Shown here: one piece after another, positions 32,963 through 43,588 of the stretch
Layout: every line of letters starts with the position of its first letter
Position numbering within the stretch: the first letter of the stretch is position 1
DNA from: Gemmatimonas sp. UBA7669
GTDB taxonomy: Bacteria; Gemmatimonadota; Gemmatimonadetes; Gemmatimonadales; Gemmatimonadaceae
Length of the DNA: 64,000 bases
Direction: 5' to 3'
Assembly (NCBI RefSeq): GCF_002483225.1
Contig: NZ_DLHL01000027.1
Span: 62,001-126,000, forward strand
The notes under the pieces: model-generated
Databases searched by the model: none
What the model was told of the DNA's origin: nothing
Seen by the model: the letters and a program-made list of their open reading frames with translations, nothing else
Translations under genes and position numbers: made by a program

Positions 32963-33769
32963 TCAGTGACTGCTGTGCGTCAGGCCGACCCGCTCGATGA
33001 ACTGCTCGCGCGTTTCGTCGCTGGCAATGACACCGTCACGCAGCACGACGACACGTCGTGCGTGGGCGGCAATGTCGGGTTCGTGAGTCACCATGACGAC
33101 GGTCTGGCCATGGCGGGCCAGATCTTCAAACACGCGCATGATCTCTTCGGAGGTCTGCGAGTCGAGGTTACCCGTGGGTTCGTCGGCCAGAAGAATGGAC
33201 GGCGAGTTCACGAGTGCGCGTGCGATGGCCACGCGCTGACGCTGACCACCGGACAACTCGTTGGGTCGGTGATGCACGCGCTGGGCCAACTGCACCTTGT
33301 CCAGTGCCTCCATGGCGCGGCGCTTGCGCTCGTCGGCCGACATGCCGGCATAAACGAGCGGCAGCTCCACGTTCTGCAGCGCCGATGCGCGCGGCAGCAG
33401 GTTGAAGGTCTGGAAGACGAAGCCGATTTCCTTGTTGCGCACGCGCGCCAGCTGGTCGTCGCTCATCTCACTCACCAGCGTGCCGTTGAGCCAGTACTCG
33501 CCGGCGTTCGGCGTGTCGAGGCAGCCGATGAGGTTCATGAGCGTGGACTTGCCGGAGCCGGACGGGCCCATGATGGCCACGTACTCGTTGCGGCGGATGG
33601 CGAGGTCCACGCCACGCAGCGCACGCACGATTTCGCCACCCATGTCATACTCGCGCTTGAGGCCGCGGCTGACGATGACCCATTCCTTGCCAGGCGCCGC
33701 GCCGGCAGCCGACGTGACCGCCTGCCGCTCCGCCGTGGTGCTCATGCCCACTTCGTAGCTGGTGCTCAT
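32963..33769 (-). CDS. ABC transporter ATP-binding protein (MacB/LolD type)
   Basis: 268 residues. Walker A GPSGSGKST (68-76), Q-loop VFQTFNLLPR, signature LSGGQRQRVAIARAL, Walker B ILLADEPTGNLDS and a switch His in VMVTHEP. The FNLLPRASALQNVELPL region is typical of MacB/LolD-type ATPases. It is the only ATPase in the nine-gene cluster, so it must serve all six permeases unless others are supplied in trans. The start overlaps the adaptor gene (ATGA). In classical MacB this domain is fused to the permease; here it is separate. Confidence 0.95.
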   Translation of the reverse strand: MSTSYEVGMSTTAERQAVTSAAGAAPGKEWVIVSRGLKREYDMGGEIVRALRGVDLAIRRNEYVAIMGPSGSGKSTLMNLIGCLDTPNAGEYWLNGTLVSEMSDDQLARVRNKEIGFVFQTFNLLPRASALQNVELPLVYAGMSADERKRRAMEALDKVQLAQRVHHRPNELSGGQRQRVAIARALVNSPSILLADEPTGNLDSQTSEEIMRVFEDLARHGQTVVMVTHEPDIAAHARRVVVLRDGVIASDETREQFIERVGLTHSSH

Positions 33770-35061
33770 GACTTCTTCTCGGTCGCGGGCTTGGCGGCAC
33801 CGGCCGCCGGTGTCGGCGTCGCCACCTTCACCAGCGCGCCGTCCTTGAGTTCACGGATGGCCTGATACGTACCCGACACGATCTTCTCGCCCGACTGCAG
33901 GCCCGTCAGCACTTCGAAGTGCCGCTCGCCGGCAATGCCGACCTTGACCGGACGGAAGGTGACCTTGTTGTCGGTGCCCACGATGAACACGCCTTCCACA
34001 TCGCGCTTGCCCACTTCCTTGGCCGGCGTACGACCCACGGTCACCGCCGAGTCGCCGCTGGGCAGGGACTCGTTCTCACGCACGGTCAGCGCGATGATCG
34101 GGATGCTCAACACCTGCTTGCGGGTCGCCGTGACGATCTTGGCCGTGGCCGAGAAGTCGGGGCGTGTATCCACCGGCGGGTTCTTGAGCTCGACGCGCAC
34201 TTCGTAGTCGATGGCCTGGTCGCCCGTGGCCGTGGCACCGGCACGCACCACCGAGCTGTTGGAAATCTCCACCACCTGACCGATGAACGTCGTGTCGGGG
34301 AAGGCGTCAATCTGCACGACGGCCGAGTCACCCACGTTGATGCGGGCCACGTCGGTTTCGTCCACCTTGACCTTGGTCTCCAGCACGCTCATGTCGGAGA
34401 TCGTCAGCAGCGTGGCCGCGTCCTTGTTGAGCGTACCCATGATGGCCGTTTCGCCCTCTTCAACGTTGAGGCGCGTGACCTTGCCGCTCATGGGCGCGAT
34501 GATGGTGGTGCGGTTGAGGGCCTGGCGTGCATCGCGCACCGAGGCCACGGCCTGCTCGACCGAGTAGTTGGCGGCTTCGTTGAGCGCCTTGTTCACGTCC
34601 ATCTGCGTGCGCAACTGCTCGAGCTGCTCTTCCGACACCAGCGCCGGCTGGGTCTTCTTGATCTGCTCGGAGCGCTCGAAATTGCGCTGCGCCTGAATGA
34701 GGTTGGCACGCGACTGGGCGGCCTGCGCGCGAGCCGACGCCAGTGCGGCTTCGGCGCGCTGCAGGGCGGCCGTGGGCTGCTCGGGGTCGATCTGGAGCAG
34801 GAACTGTCCCTTCTTGACGATGTCGCCTTCCTTCACCGACAGGCGCACGATCTTGCCTGTGACGTCGGCGGAGACATCCACCTTGGTACGTGGCTGGATC
34901 TGGCCACTGGCCGTCACCGAGGCCACCAGGTCCCGGGCTTCCACCGCCTCCACCCGCACCTCGACCGGCTTGGTGGAATTCTTCTTGGCGGCTACCACCG
35001 CGAGGGCGGCGACACCCACCACCACCACGCCGGCAATCCCGAACTTCGCAGTCTTCGTCAT
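33766..35061 (-). CDS. HlyD/MacA-family periplasmic adaptor protein
   Basis: 431 residues. An N-terminal membrane anchor (GIAGVVVVGVAALAVVAA), a biotinyl-lipoyl half-motif (VTASGQIQPRTKVDVSADVTGKI), a long alpha-helical hairpin (residues ~90-190, EAALASARAQAAQSRANLIQAQ), then beta-barrel and membrane-proximal domains. A Lys/Ala/Pro tail closes it. It joins the inner-membrane permeases to the TolC-like channel encoded 12 nt upstream. Confidence 0.93.
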   Translation of the reverse strand: MTKTAKFGIAGVVVVGVAALAVVAAKKNSTKPVEVRVEAVEARDLVASVTASGQIQPRTKVDVSADVTGKIVRLSVKEGDIVKKGQFLLQIDPEQPTAALQRAEAALASARAQAAQSRANLIQAQRNFERSEQIKKTQPALVSEEQLEQLRTQMDVNKALNEAANYSVEQAVASVRDARQALNRTTIIAPMSGKVTRLNVEEGETAIMGTLNKDAATLLTISDMSVLETKVKVDETDVARINVGDSAVVQIDAFPDTTFIGQVVEISNSSVVRAGATATGDQAIDYEVRVELKNPPVDTRPDFSATAKIVTATRKQVLSIPIIALTVRENESLPSGDSAVTVGRTPAKEVGKRDVEGVFIVGTDNKVTFRPVKVGIAGERHFEVLTGLQSGEKIVSGTYQAIRELKDGALVKVATPTPAAGAAKPATEKKS

Positions 35062-35073
35062 GACGGATCTCTG

Positions 35074-36576
35074 TTAACGGAGGGGACGACCGACGGCGTT
35101 CTCCAACGCCGCGAACGCCCGTTGCACATCGTATACCGCGGAGATGCGATCAGTCTCCGCGCGTTCGTAGTCGCCTCGCGCCTGCACGAGGTCCACGATG
35201 CTGATGGCGCCGACGCGATAGCGTTCCTGCGCCAGCGAGAGGGCCGTGCGCGCCGTGCGCACGTTCTGTTCCTGCAGAGTCACGGTCTGCTGTGCGGTGT
35301 TGAGCGACAGGAAGGCCGCCGTGACATCGGCTTCAATGCGGATGGCCTGAGCCCGCGTGTTGTTTTCCGCGTTGCGACGCTGCACCTGTGCCTGCTCCAC
35401 CTGCTGCTCACGGCGGAAGCCGTTGAAGATGGGCAGCGAGAATGAGGCGCTGAGGCTGTAGGGGTTGCGCGTGAAATCGAAGGGGTACTTGCCCTGCTGA
35501 TCACGAATGGATTGCTCGGCTTCAGGCGTGAAGCTGATGGCGGAGCAGGCGGCCAGCTGGTTGGACAAGCCAAGACGCGCGCGCACTTCTTCCGAGCGAA
35601 TGCAGGAGTTGCGCTGACCAACGGCCGAGGCCTGCCCCTGCTGGATGAGCAGGTCGGTGTTGGTGAAGCGATTGGTGAAGGCCGAAACGTTGGCGTTCAG
35701 GCTGAGCGAGGGATAGTAGGCCGCGCGGGCCGACGCCACGCCGCGCTTGGCCGACTCCTCACGGGCCTGCAGCGCGGCCAACGCGGGGTTGGAGCGCCGG
35801 GCGTTATCCATCACGGTCTGCAGATCCAGCTGCGGCGTGGCCGGCAGGGCCGGGTTGAGCGCCACGTTCTGCACCGGCGCAATGCCGATCTGCTGGAACA
35901 GCCGCACCACTTCAATGGCGGCCTGATTGCGCGCGTTGAGTGAGGCCACGCGCTGCTGACCGTCGGCCACTTCGGCGCGCTGCACATCAAGCTGCGTACC
36001 GGAGCCCACCTGCAGGCGGGCCCGCGCCAGTTCAAGCTGCGCAGTAGTCGTGGCCTGCAGCGTGTCCTGCAGTGCGGCGCGCGCCTGCGCCTGGAGTGCC
36101 GTGAGATACTGCGTGATGATCGTGTTGCGCAGGTTCTGCTCGGCGGCCGTGATGTCGGCCTCGGTGGCGTCCTGCTCCGCCTTGGCGCCGCGGCGGTCAT
36201 TGAGCGTGGCCAGCGAGAGATTCATGCTGGCGCTGCCGCCCACGTCGGTGGACAACTGGTCATTGGTGGAACCGAAGGCCTGACCCTGAAAGAACGTCTG
36301 ACGGCCTTCGCGGTAGCCACCGCCGAAGCTGGTGTTCACATTGGGCAGGAACGCGCCCGTGGCGCTTCGCACGGCGGCGGCGGCAGTGCGCCGCGCGTTT
36401 GTGGCGTTTTGCAGCGTCGGGTTGTTGCGACGCGCCAGGGCCAGCGCGTCGTCGAGCGAAAGCACACTCCCCGGGGCCGGCGCGCCGCCCTGGGCAGCGA
36501 CACGCTCCGGCAGAGCGGCCGTCGCCGCAGCGACGAGGGCAAGCGCATACACGTGGAATCGCACGGGTAGTCTCAT
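35074..36576 (-). CDS. TolC-family outer membrane efflux protein
   Basis: 500 residues. The signal peptide is cut around AVAAQG. Two OEP repeats (LSLDDALALARRNNPTLQ, then LDLQTVMDNARRSNPALAALQ) with coiled-coil character match the TolC fold. It is the first gene of the nine-gene export cluster and defines a tripartite system spanning both membranes. Two cysteines (in NSCIRSE and LAACSA) lie in an extra loop of ~35 residues in the second half. Confidence 0.93.
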   Translation of the reverse strand: MRLPVRFHVYALALVAAATAALPERVAAQGGAPAPGSVLSLDDALALARRNNPTLQNATNARRTAAAAVRSATGAFLPNVNTSFGGGYREGRQTFFQGQAFGSTNDQLSTDVGGSASMNLSLATLNDRRGAKAEQDATEADITAAEQNLRNTIITQYLTALQAQARAALQDTLQATTTAQLELARARLQVGSGTQLDVQRAEVADGQQRVASLNARNQAAIEVVRLFQQIGIAPVQNVALNPALPATPQLDLQTVMDNARRSNPALAALQAREESAKRGVASARAAYYPSLSLNANVSAFTNRFTNTDLLIQQGQASAVGQRNSCIRSEEVRARLGLSNQLAACSAISFTPEAEQSIRDQQGKYPFDFTRNPYSLSASFSLPIFNGFRREQQVEQAQVQRRNAENNTRAQAIRIEADVTAAFLSLNTAQQTVTLQEQNVRTARTALSLAQERYRVGAISIVDLVQARGDYERAETDRISAVYDVQRAFAALENAVGRPLR

Positions 36577-36691
36577 GGCGGTGTTACAAGTGGGATAGGA
36601 CGAGGACAGGAGGGCGTACGGGACGGTCCGATGTATGGTTTCAGCGGAGTTCCATCAGTTCGGACCACCTGTCTTGGGACCTGTGGTGGCC

Positions 36692-37483
36692 TCAGCGGGG
36701 GACGTCGTCCCGAACCGCCTCGAGGCCACGCGAGGGGATCTGCACGCGAAGCAGGGGCCCTTCGGGCTCGGTCCACACCAGACGGAGCTCGCCGCTGGCG
36801 GTGACCACGCGCCAGCGCCGTGCGACGCGGCGTGCCCCCGCAATGACCACCGGGTCGGCCTCGGCTTCGAGCACGATGCGGACCGCCCCCTGCGCATTGG
36901 CGACTGGTGTGAGGGATGGCAGAGTCACACCATCGCCCGGCGCCAGTCGCCGACCCCAGAGCAGCAGGGCGTGCTGCACAAAGCCTTCGTCTTCCACCAC
37001 AACGGCGAGCGGACGCAGGAGGTACTCACGCGCGGATTCGCCCGTCACCGAGCGCGCCAACGTGGCGAAGCGTCCGCGCACCCGTTGACCGCCCAGACGC
37101 AGCGTGACCTCGGTGCCCTGTCGCTCCTCGACAGAGTAACGCACGGGGGTGCCGGCAGAGTCGGCCTCCAGACGCATGGCGGTGCGCTTGTCACCGACGG
37201 CCGATTCAGAGCGCACCTCGAGCGTGGCGCCGTCTACCGGCGCCAGGCGTTGCACCGAGAACTGCTCCCGGCCTACTCGCTGCCCATTGAGCAACACCGT
37301 GAAGCTGCCGGCGTCGAGGCGCGCAGGTTGCTTTGCCGTCGCGTGCCGGAAGGCGCGCAGGGACGGGCTCTGGGGTGTGCGCCCGGCCGCCGCGAGTGAT
37401 GTGGCACAAACGAGCAGGCCGGCGACCACAAGCAGCGGCCCCAGCGGACCGCGTCGGCGCTGCCTGTATGCGGAAAAGGCCAT
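36692..37483 (-). CDS. Exported protein of unknown function
   Basis: 263 residues from the ATG at 37483 (an in-frame TTG lies 6 nt earlier). A basic start (AYRQRRRG) and a hydrophobic stretch (LLVVAGLLVCATSLAAAG) form a signal peptide. The remainder is predicted beta-rich, with GSFTVLLNGQRVGREQFSV and VVTASGELRLVWTEPEGPLLRVQI, resembling small periplasmic beta-sheet proteins. I cannot name the family. It lies 115 nt upstream of the tolC-like gene on the same strand and could share its promoter. Confidence 0.75.
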   Translation of the reverse strand: MAFSAYRQRRRGPLGPLLVVAGLLVCATSLAAAGRTPQSPSLRAFRHATAKQPARLDAGSFTVLLNGQRVGREQFSVQRLAPVDGATLEVRSESAVGDKRTAMRLEADSAGTPVRYSVEERQGTEVTLRLGGQRVRGRFATLARSVTGESAREYLLRPLAVVVEDEGFVQHALLLWGRRLAPGDGVTLPSLTPVANAQGAVRIVLEAEADPVVIAGARRVARRWRVVTASGELRLVWTEPEGPLLRVQIPSRGLEAVRDDVPR

Positions 37484-37574
37484 CCTCAAAAGATAATCAA
37501 TTCACGCGGTCCAACTCGGGGCGTTGAAGCCCGGCCCCGTCGCTTCATGGAACTCCGTGGGGTATTGTGGGGCG

Positions 37575-40500
37575 ATGACATCGCGCTTCCGCTATCTCAA
37601 GGCGTATGACCGCTGGCCCCTCAGCTGGATTGCCAGCGTGGTGGCGGCCATGATGGCGCTGGCCTGGTGGCAGCAGGCGCCCAATTGGCCGCGCCTGGTG
37701 CTGGCCATGGGCGCGACGGCCGCGGCGGCCTGGCTGCTGGCTACGGTGCGGCGCGCGGGTGGTTTTGCCGTCGCCACGGTGGTGGCGCTCTCGGCCGGTC
37801 TGCTGCTCGCGGTCCTGGATACGGCGACCCTTACCTCGCTGCGTCGCAACTGGGAGGCGTGGTCCAAGGCCGAGCGGGAAGCGCGGGCGCAGCGGGTGGC
37901 CGAAAGCCTGAGTGATGTGACGGAGGTATTGCGCGTGGCCGTCACCAGTCGCGCTGCGGACACACAGTTTGTCGCCCAGGTGTTGGGTGGAACCGCGCCG
38001 ACGCTGGTGCCGCCCCTGCCGCGCACGGTGGAGTCGGCCCTGCTGGTGTACCGCCGCGATACCCTGGTGGCCCACGCCGGTCAGTTGCACACGCGCATTG
38101 GCCCGCTGGGCAGCCCGGGAGTGCGTCTCGAAGAAGGGGCCTTTCACACCTCGCTCGTGGCACGGGAGCGGTCGGCAGACGGGCGGGTGGAAGTGGTGGC
38201 CACGGCACTGGTGTCGTCGGCGCCGCCGGCCGATCGCTTCGCTCGGCCGCTGCTGCAGTCGCTGCCCGGCAACATCGATGTGGCACATACGCGCATCGAG
38301 TCGCCGGACAGTGCACTGGTCGATCCCGGGTCTACGGTGATGCTCGTGCCGTACGGCGCCAATCGGCTGGCGCGTGTGCGGGCCACCACGTTCACTGAAG
38401 GCGAAATGCTGCTCAAGCTCGAGCAGCGGGCGCGTTCGCGCACGTCAGTGGCGCTGGCCCTGGCCGTGGCCTGCTTTCTGGTGGTAGCCTGGCACCGGCC
38501 GGCCCGCACCATGGAGCGCGCGCTGGGTGCGGCGGGCGCGCTGGCCGTGGTGGCCCTGGCGCCGCTTTCGGGTTTGTCGAACGTGTCCACGCTGTTCGAC
38601 CCGACCAGCTATTTCGCGCCCATGGGTGGGCCGCTCACGTCCACGATTGCCGCCCTGCTGGTGACGGCGATGCTGGCGCTGGCGGTGTTGCTGTTTGCGC
38701 TGCGCACGGCGCCGGCGCAGCCACTGCACCCGCGGTCCCGTCTCATTGCCACAACGGTGGTGCTGTTGCTTGCGGCCGGCGGGCCGTTCCTGCTGCGCGA
38801 TCTCGCGCGCGGCATTTCGCTGCCGGTGGCGGGTGCGGGCTTTGAACTCTGGGTGGCGTGGCAATTGGCACTGGCCCTCATTGGCGCGGCCGTTCTGCTG
38901 GCTGGCGCTGCTGCCGGGCAAACGGCGCTTGGTCCGAGCCGCGGCCTGCCACCGCTGGTGGCGCCGCTTGTGGCCGGAGCGGCCGCGCTCATGGCCGGGC
39001 CACTCTGGCAGGCCCCCGGCGCCTGGCCCGTGTGGTATCCGGCCCTTTGGGTGGTGGCCATTGGTTCACTGGCCCTTACACGACGCGGGCTGCCGCAGGT
39101 GGTGGCGGCGGCGGTGGTGGCCGGCGCCGGCGCGGCCACACTGACCTGGGGCGCCACCGCACGCGCCCGCATGGCGCTCGTGGAGTACGACCTCCAGCGC
39201 ACGGCGGTCGTGGATGACAACGCGCTGCGCTTGCTCGATCGTCTTGCAGCGACGATGCGCGAGGAAGTGCGACCGGCACCACGCAGTGATGCCTTGCTTC
39301 GGCGTTACGCGGCCAGTGAACTGGCGCAGGCCGGCTATCCGGCGCGGCTCGCACGCTGGTCACCGACCAATCTCGACAGCGCGGTGTCGGTGCTCGAACT
39401 CGTGCCGATAGTCGACTCCATTGGCGCGCAGGCCTATCTCGCATTGCTGGCGCGCAACAGCGGGCAGGTGGAGTTGCGCACGGTGGACGACGGTGTCACG
39501 ACGCTGCTGCTTGCGGCCATTCCCGCACCCGATGGCATCGTGACCACCATCGCGGTGCCGCCGCGCACGCGGCTCCTGCCGGCCGATCCGTTTGCCACGT
39601 TCACCGGTGTGACCGGATCGCGCGGACAGGCCGCGCCGTATCGTCTCACCATGAGCGCGGTGGACGATGCCAATGCCACCGCGACGGCGCTGAGTTGGCG
39701 TCGACGTGGAGATTTGCTGGTGGCTGACGGCATTCGGCAGGAGCGCGATGTGGCGCAGCGTGTGCGGGCGGAAATCGATCTGGGCGGTCTGGATCGTCTG
39801 GTGCCACGCGGCGCGCTGCTGGTCATGCTGGACGTGTTGGTGGTGTTGGGGCTGTGGTCGGCCACGGCTCTGGCTGACGGGTCGCTGGGCCGTCTGGTGC
39901 GGGTGCGCCGGACGCGCTGGTCACGTTCGTATCGTGTGCGATTGAGTGGCGCGCTGCTGGCGTTCTTCACGGTGCCCGCCGCGATGTTCGGTGCCTGGGC
40001 ATGGTACCGTCTGCAGGACGACGATCGCGCCGCGCGTGAGCTGCTGGTGCGTGAAACGCTGCGTGTTGCCGCGGCCGAGCAGGATCAGCGCCTGTTGGGT
40101 ACCTCGCCCTCCAGTACGGGTGCACCGCTGTTCTTCTATCGACGCGGCATGCTGACCATTGCCAGCGACCCGCTGCTCGATGCGCTGGCGCCCTTGGGGC
40201 GTCTGTTGCCCGGTAACGTGTCCGTGGATGCCGATGCCGGCGAATCGGTGTTCGCGACGCAGCGCGTGCCCATTGCCCGGGCCACCACGCTCGTGGGCTT
40301 TCGACATCTCGCGGCGGTGGCGGGCGATGTGTCGCTGAGTGGCGTGTTGGCCACCCCGGCGCGCGGCGATGAGTTCGCGCTCGATGCAAGGCGTGAAGAC
40401 CTGGGCGTGCTGCTGCTCTTTGCCACCATGCTGGGGGCGATGTCGGCGCTGTGGATGAGCGGAGTTGCCGCGCGCTCGCTGGCCCGCCCGGTGGGTGCGC

Positions 40501-41738
40501 TGCGTGAGGCGGCGCTGGCCATCGCGGCCGGCCGCGAGGCCCCGTCGCTTGGCAAGGCACCGGCCACGGAGTTTGCGCCCGTGTATCGCGCCTTCGGACG
40601 CATGTCGGCCGATCTGGCCACGAGCCGCGCGGCGCTTGAAGCCGCGCAGCGCCGCACGGCGGCCGTGCTGCAGCATGTGGCCTCGGGCGTCGTGGCGTTC
40701 CGCTACGCCGGTGACATCATGCTGGCCAATCCGCGCGCGGGGGCGCTGCTTGGCGGTGATGTGCTGTGGGCGGGTGCCACGCTCGATACCTTGCCGCCCT
40801 CACTGCACGACCTCGTGGCGCGGTGTCGCGATTTTCTGCGTGACAGCCGCGAAGACGAAGCCTTTGATCTCACGGTACAGGGACGGCAACTGCAGGCGCG
40901 TTTGACGCGTCTGCCATCGGGTGCCGTGCTCACCATTGATGACATCACGCAGCTCGCGTCGGCGCAGCGCGTATTGGCCTGGGGCGAGATGGCGCGTCAG
41001 GTGGCGCACGAAATCAAGAATCCGCTGACTCCCATTCGGTTGGGGGTGCAGCACTTGCGGCGTGCCTGGCGCGACGGGCGTGGTGACTTTGGCGAGATTC
41101 TCGATCGCAATGTGTCGCGCGTGCTGGAGGAGATCGATCATCTCGACGAGATTGCGCGCGCCTTCAGTCGCTATGGCACCGCGCCCTCGGAGCGCGAGCC
41201 CGGCGTGGCCATCGACGTGGCGGCGGTGACCTGGGATGTGCTCGCGCTCGAGCGTCTGGGTGACGCGGATGAACAGGGCCCGGTACAGTGGGTGTTCGAG
41301 GGACCGGGCGGCGAAACACATCCGGTCCATGGCGACGAGGCGCCGTCACCCGTGTGGGCCGTCGGGCAGCGGGACGAAATGCGCGAAGTGCTGTTCAACC
41401 TGCTGGAGAATGCGCGTCTGGCCAGCGCGCGCACCGTGCGGGTGCGACTCGCAACAGAACCGGGGCAGGTGCGGCTCGATGTGGTGGACGACGGCAGTGG
41501 CATTCCGGCCGATGTGCTGCCGCATGTCTTTGAGCCGCACTTCTCCACGCGCACCAGTGGCAGCGGGCTTGGGCTGGCCATCAGTCGGCGCCTCATTGAA
41601 GGGTGGGGCGGGGCCATCGGGCTCTCCAGCACGCCGGGGCAGGGCACGACGGTGCAGATCCGTCTGCGTCAGGCCGACGCCCCGGCTCAACGGGCCGTGG
41701 CACAGCAAGCCAGCGCGGAAGTGACTGGCGGCGATTAA
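37575..41738 (+). CDS. Very large NtrY-like membrane sensor histidine kinase
   Basis: 1387 residues, roughly twice the size of NtrY. About 11 hydrophobic helices lie in residues 1-560, with an extracytoplasmic segment after helix 3. Two or three more helices lie between 750 and 970, ending in a HAMP-like SLARPVGALREAALAIAAGRE. A PAS-like domain (LQHVASGVVAFRYAGDIMLANPRA), HisKA with phospho-acceptor H1145 in VAHEIKNPLTP, and HATPase_c (NLLENARLASA, DDGSGIPADVLPHVFEPHFS) follow. The AHEIKNPLTPI box is typical of NtrY/NtrB-type kinases. No response regulator is adjacent; an NtrC-type one lies at 60143. The signal sensed is unknown. Confidence 0.87.
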   Translation: MTSRFRYLKAYDRWPLSWIASVVAAMMALAWWQQAPNWPRLVLAMGATAAAAWLLATVRRAGGFAVATVVALSAGLLLAVLDTATLTSLRRNWEAWSKAEREARAQRVAESLSDVTEVLRVAVTSRAADTQFVAQVLGGTAPTLVPPLPRTVESALLVYRRDTLVAHAGQLHTRIGPLGSPGVRLEEGAFHTSLVARERSADGRVEVVATALVSSAPPADRFARPLLQSLPGNIDVAHTRIESPDSALVDPGSTVMLVPYGANRLARVRATTFTEGEMLLKLEQRARSRTSVALALAVACFLVVAWHRPARTMERALGAAGALAVVALAPLSGLSNVSTLFDPTSYFAPMGGPLTSTIAALLVTAMLALAVLLFALRTAPAQPLHPRSRLIATTVVLLLAAGGPFLLRDLARGISLPVAGAGFELWVAWQLALALIGAAVLLAGAAAGQTALGPSRGLPPLVAPLVAGAAALMAGPLWQAPGAWPVWYPALWVVAIGSLALTRRGLPQVVAAAVVAGAGAATLTWGATARARMALVEYDLQRTAVVDDNALRLLDRLAATMREEVRPAPRSDALLRRYAASELAQAGYPARLARWSPTNLDSAVSVLELVPIVDSIGAQAYLALLARNSGQVELRTVDDGVTTLLLAAIPAPDGIVTTIAVPPRTRLLPADPFATFTGVTGSRGQAAPYRLTMSAVDDANATATALSWRRRGDLLVADGIRQERDVAQRVRAEIDLGGLDRLVPRGALLVMLDVLVVLGLWSATALADGSLGRLVRVRRTRWSRSYRVRLSGALLAFFTVPAAMFGAWAWYRLQDDDRAARELLVRETLRVAAAEQDQRLLGTSPSSTGAPLFFYRRGMLTIASDPLLDALAPLGRLLPGNVSVDADAGESVFATQRVPIARATTLVGFRHLAAVAGDVSLSGVLATPARGDEFALDARREDLGVLLLFATMLGAMSALWMSGVAARSLARPVGALREAALAIAAGREAPSLGKAPATEFAPVYRAFGRMSADLATSRAALEAAQRRTAAVLQHVASGVVAFRYAGDIMLANPRAGALLGGDVLWAGATLDTLPPSLHDLVARCRDFLRDSREDEAFDLTVQGRQLQARLTRLPSGAVLTIDDITQLASAQRVLAWGEMARQVAHEIKNPLTPIRLGVQHLRRAWRDGRGDFGEILDRNVSRVLEEIDHLDEIARAFSRYGTAPSEREPGVAIDVAAVTWDVLALERLGDADEQGPVQWVFEGPGGETHPVHGDEAPSPVWAVGQRDEMREVLFNLLENARLASARTVRVRLATEPGQVRLDVVDDGSGIPADVLPHVFEPHFSTRTSGSGLGLAISRRLIEGWGGAIGLSSTPGQGTTVQIRLRQADAPAQRAVAQQASAEVTGGD

Positions 41739-41747
41739 ACTATCCGC

Positions 41748-43529
<1,782 letters not shown>

Positions 43530-43588
43530 GTCGGGCGCCGTGGTGTTTTCTGCGTTGTGCGTTGTGCGTAGCGCGTGGTGCGCGTTTG

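Noticed and set aside
33919..35445. 508-codon + strand frame opposite the adaptor and TolC genes
   Set aside because: It crosses two genuine - strand genes and shows no domain or signal of its own.
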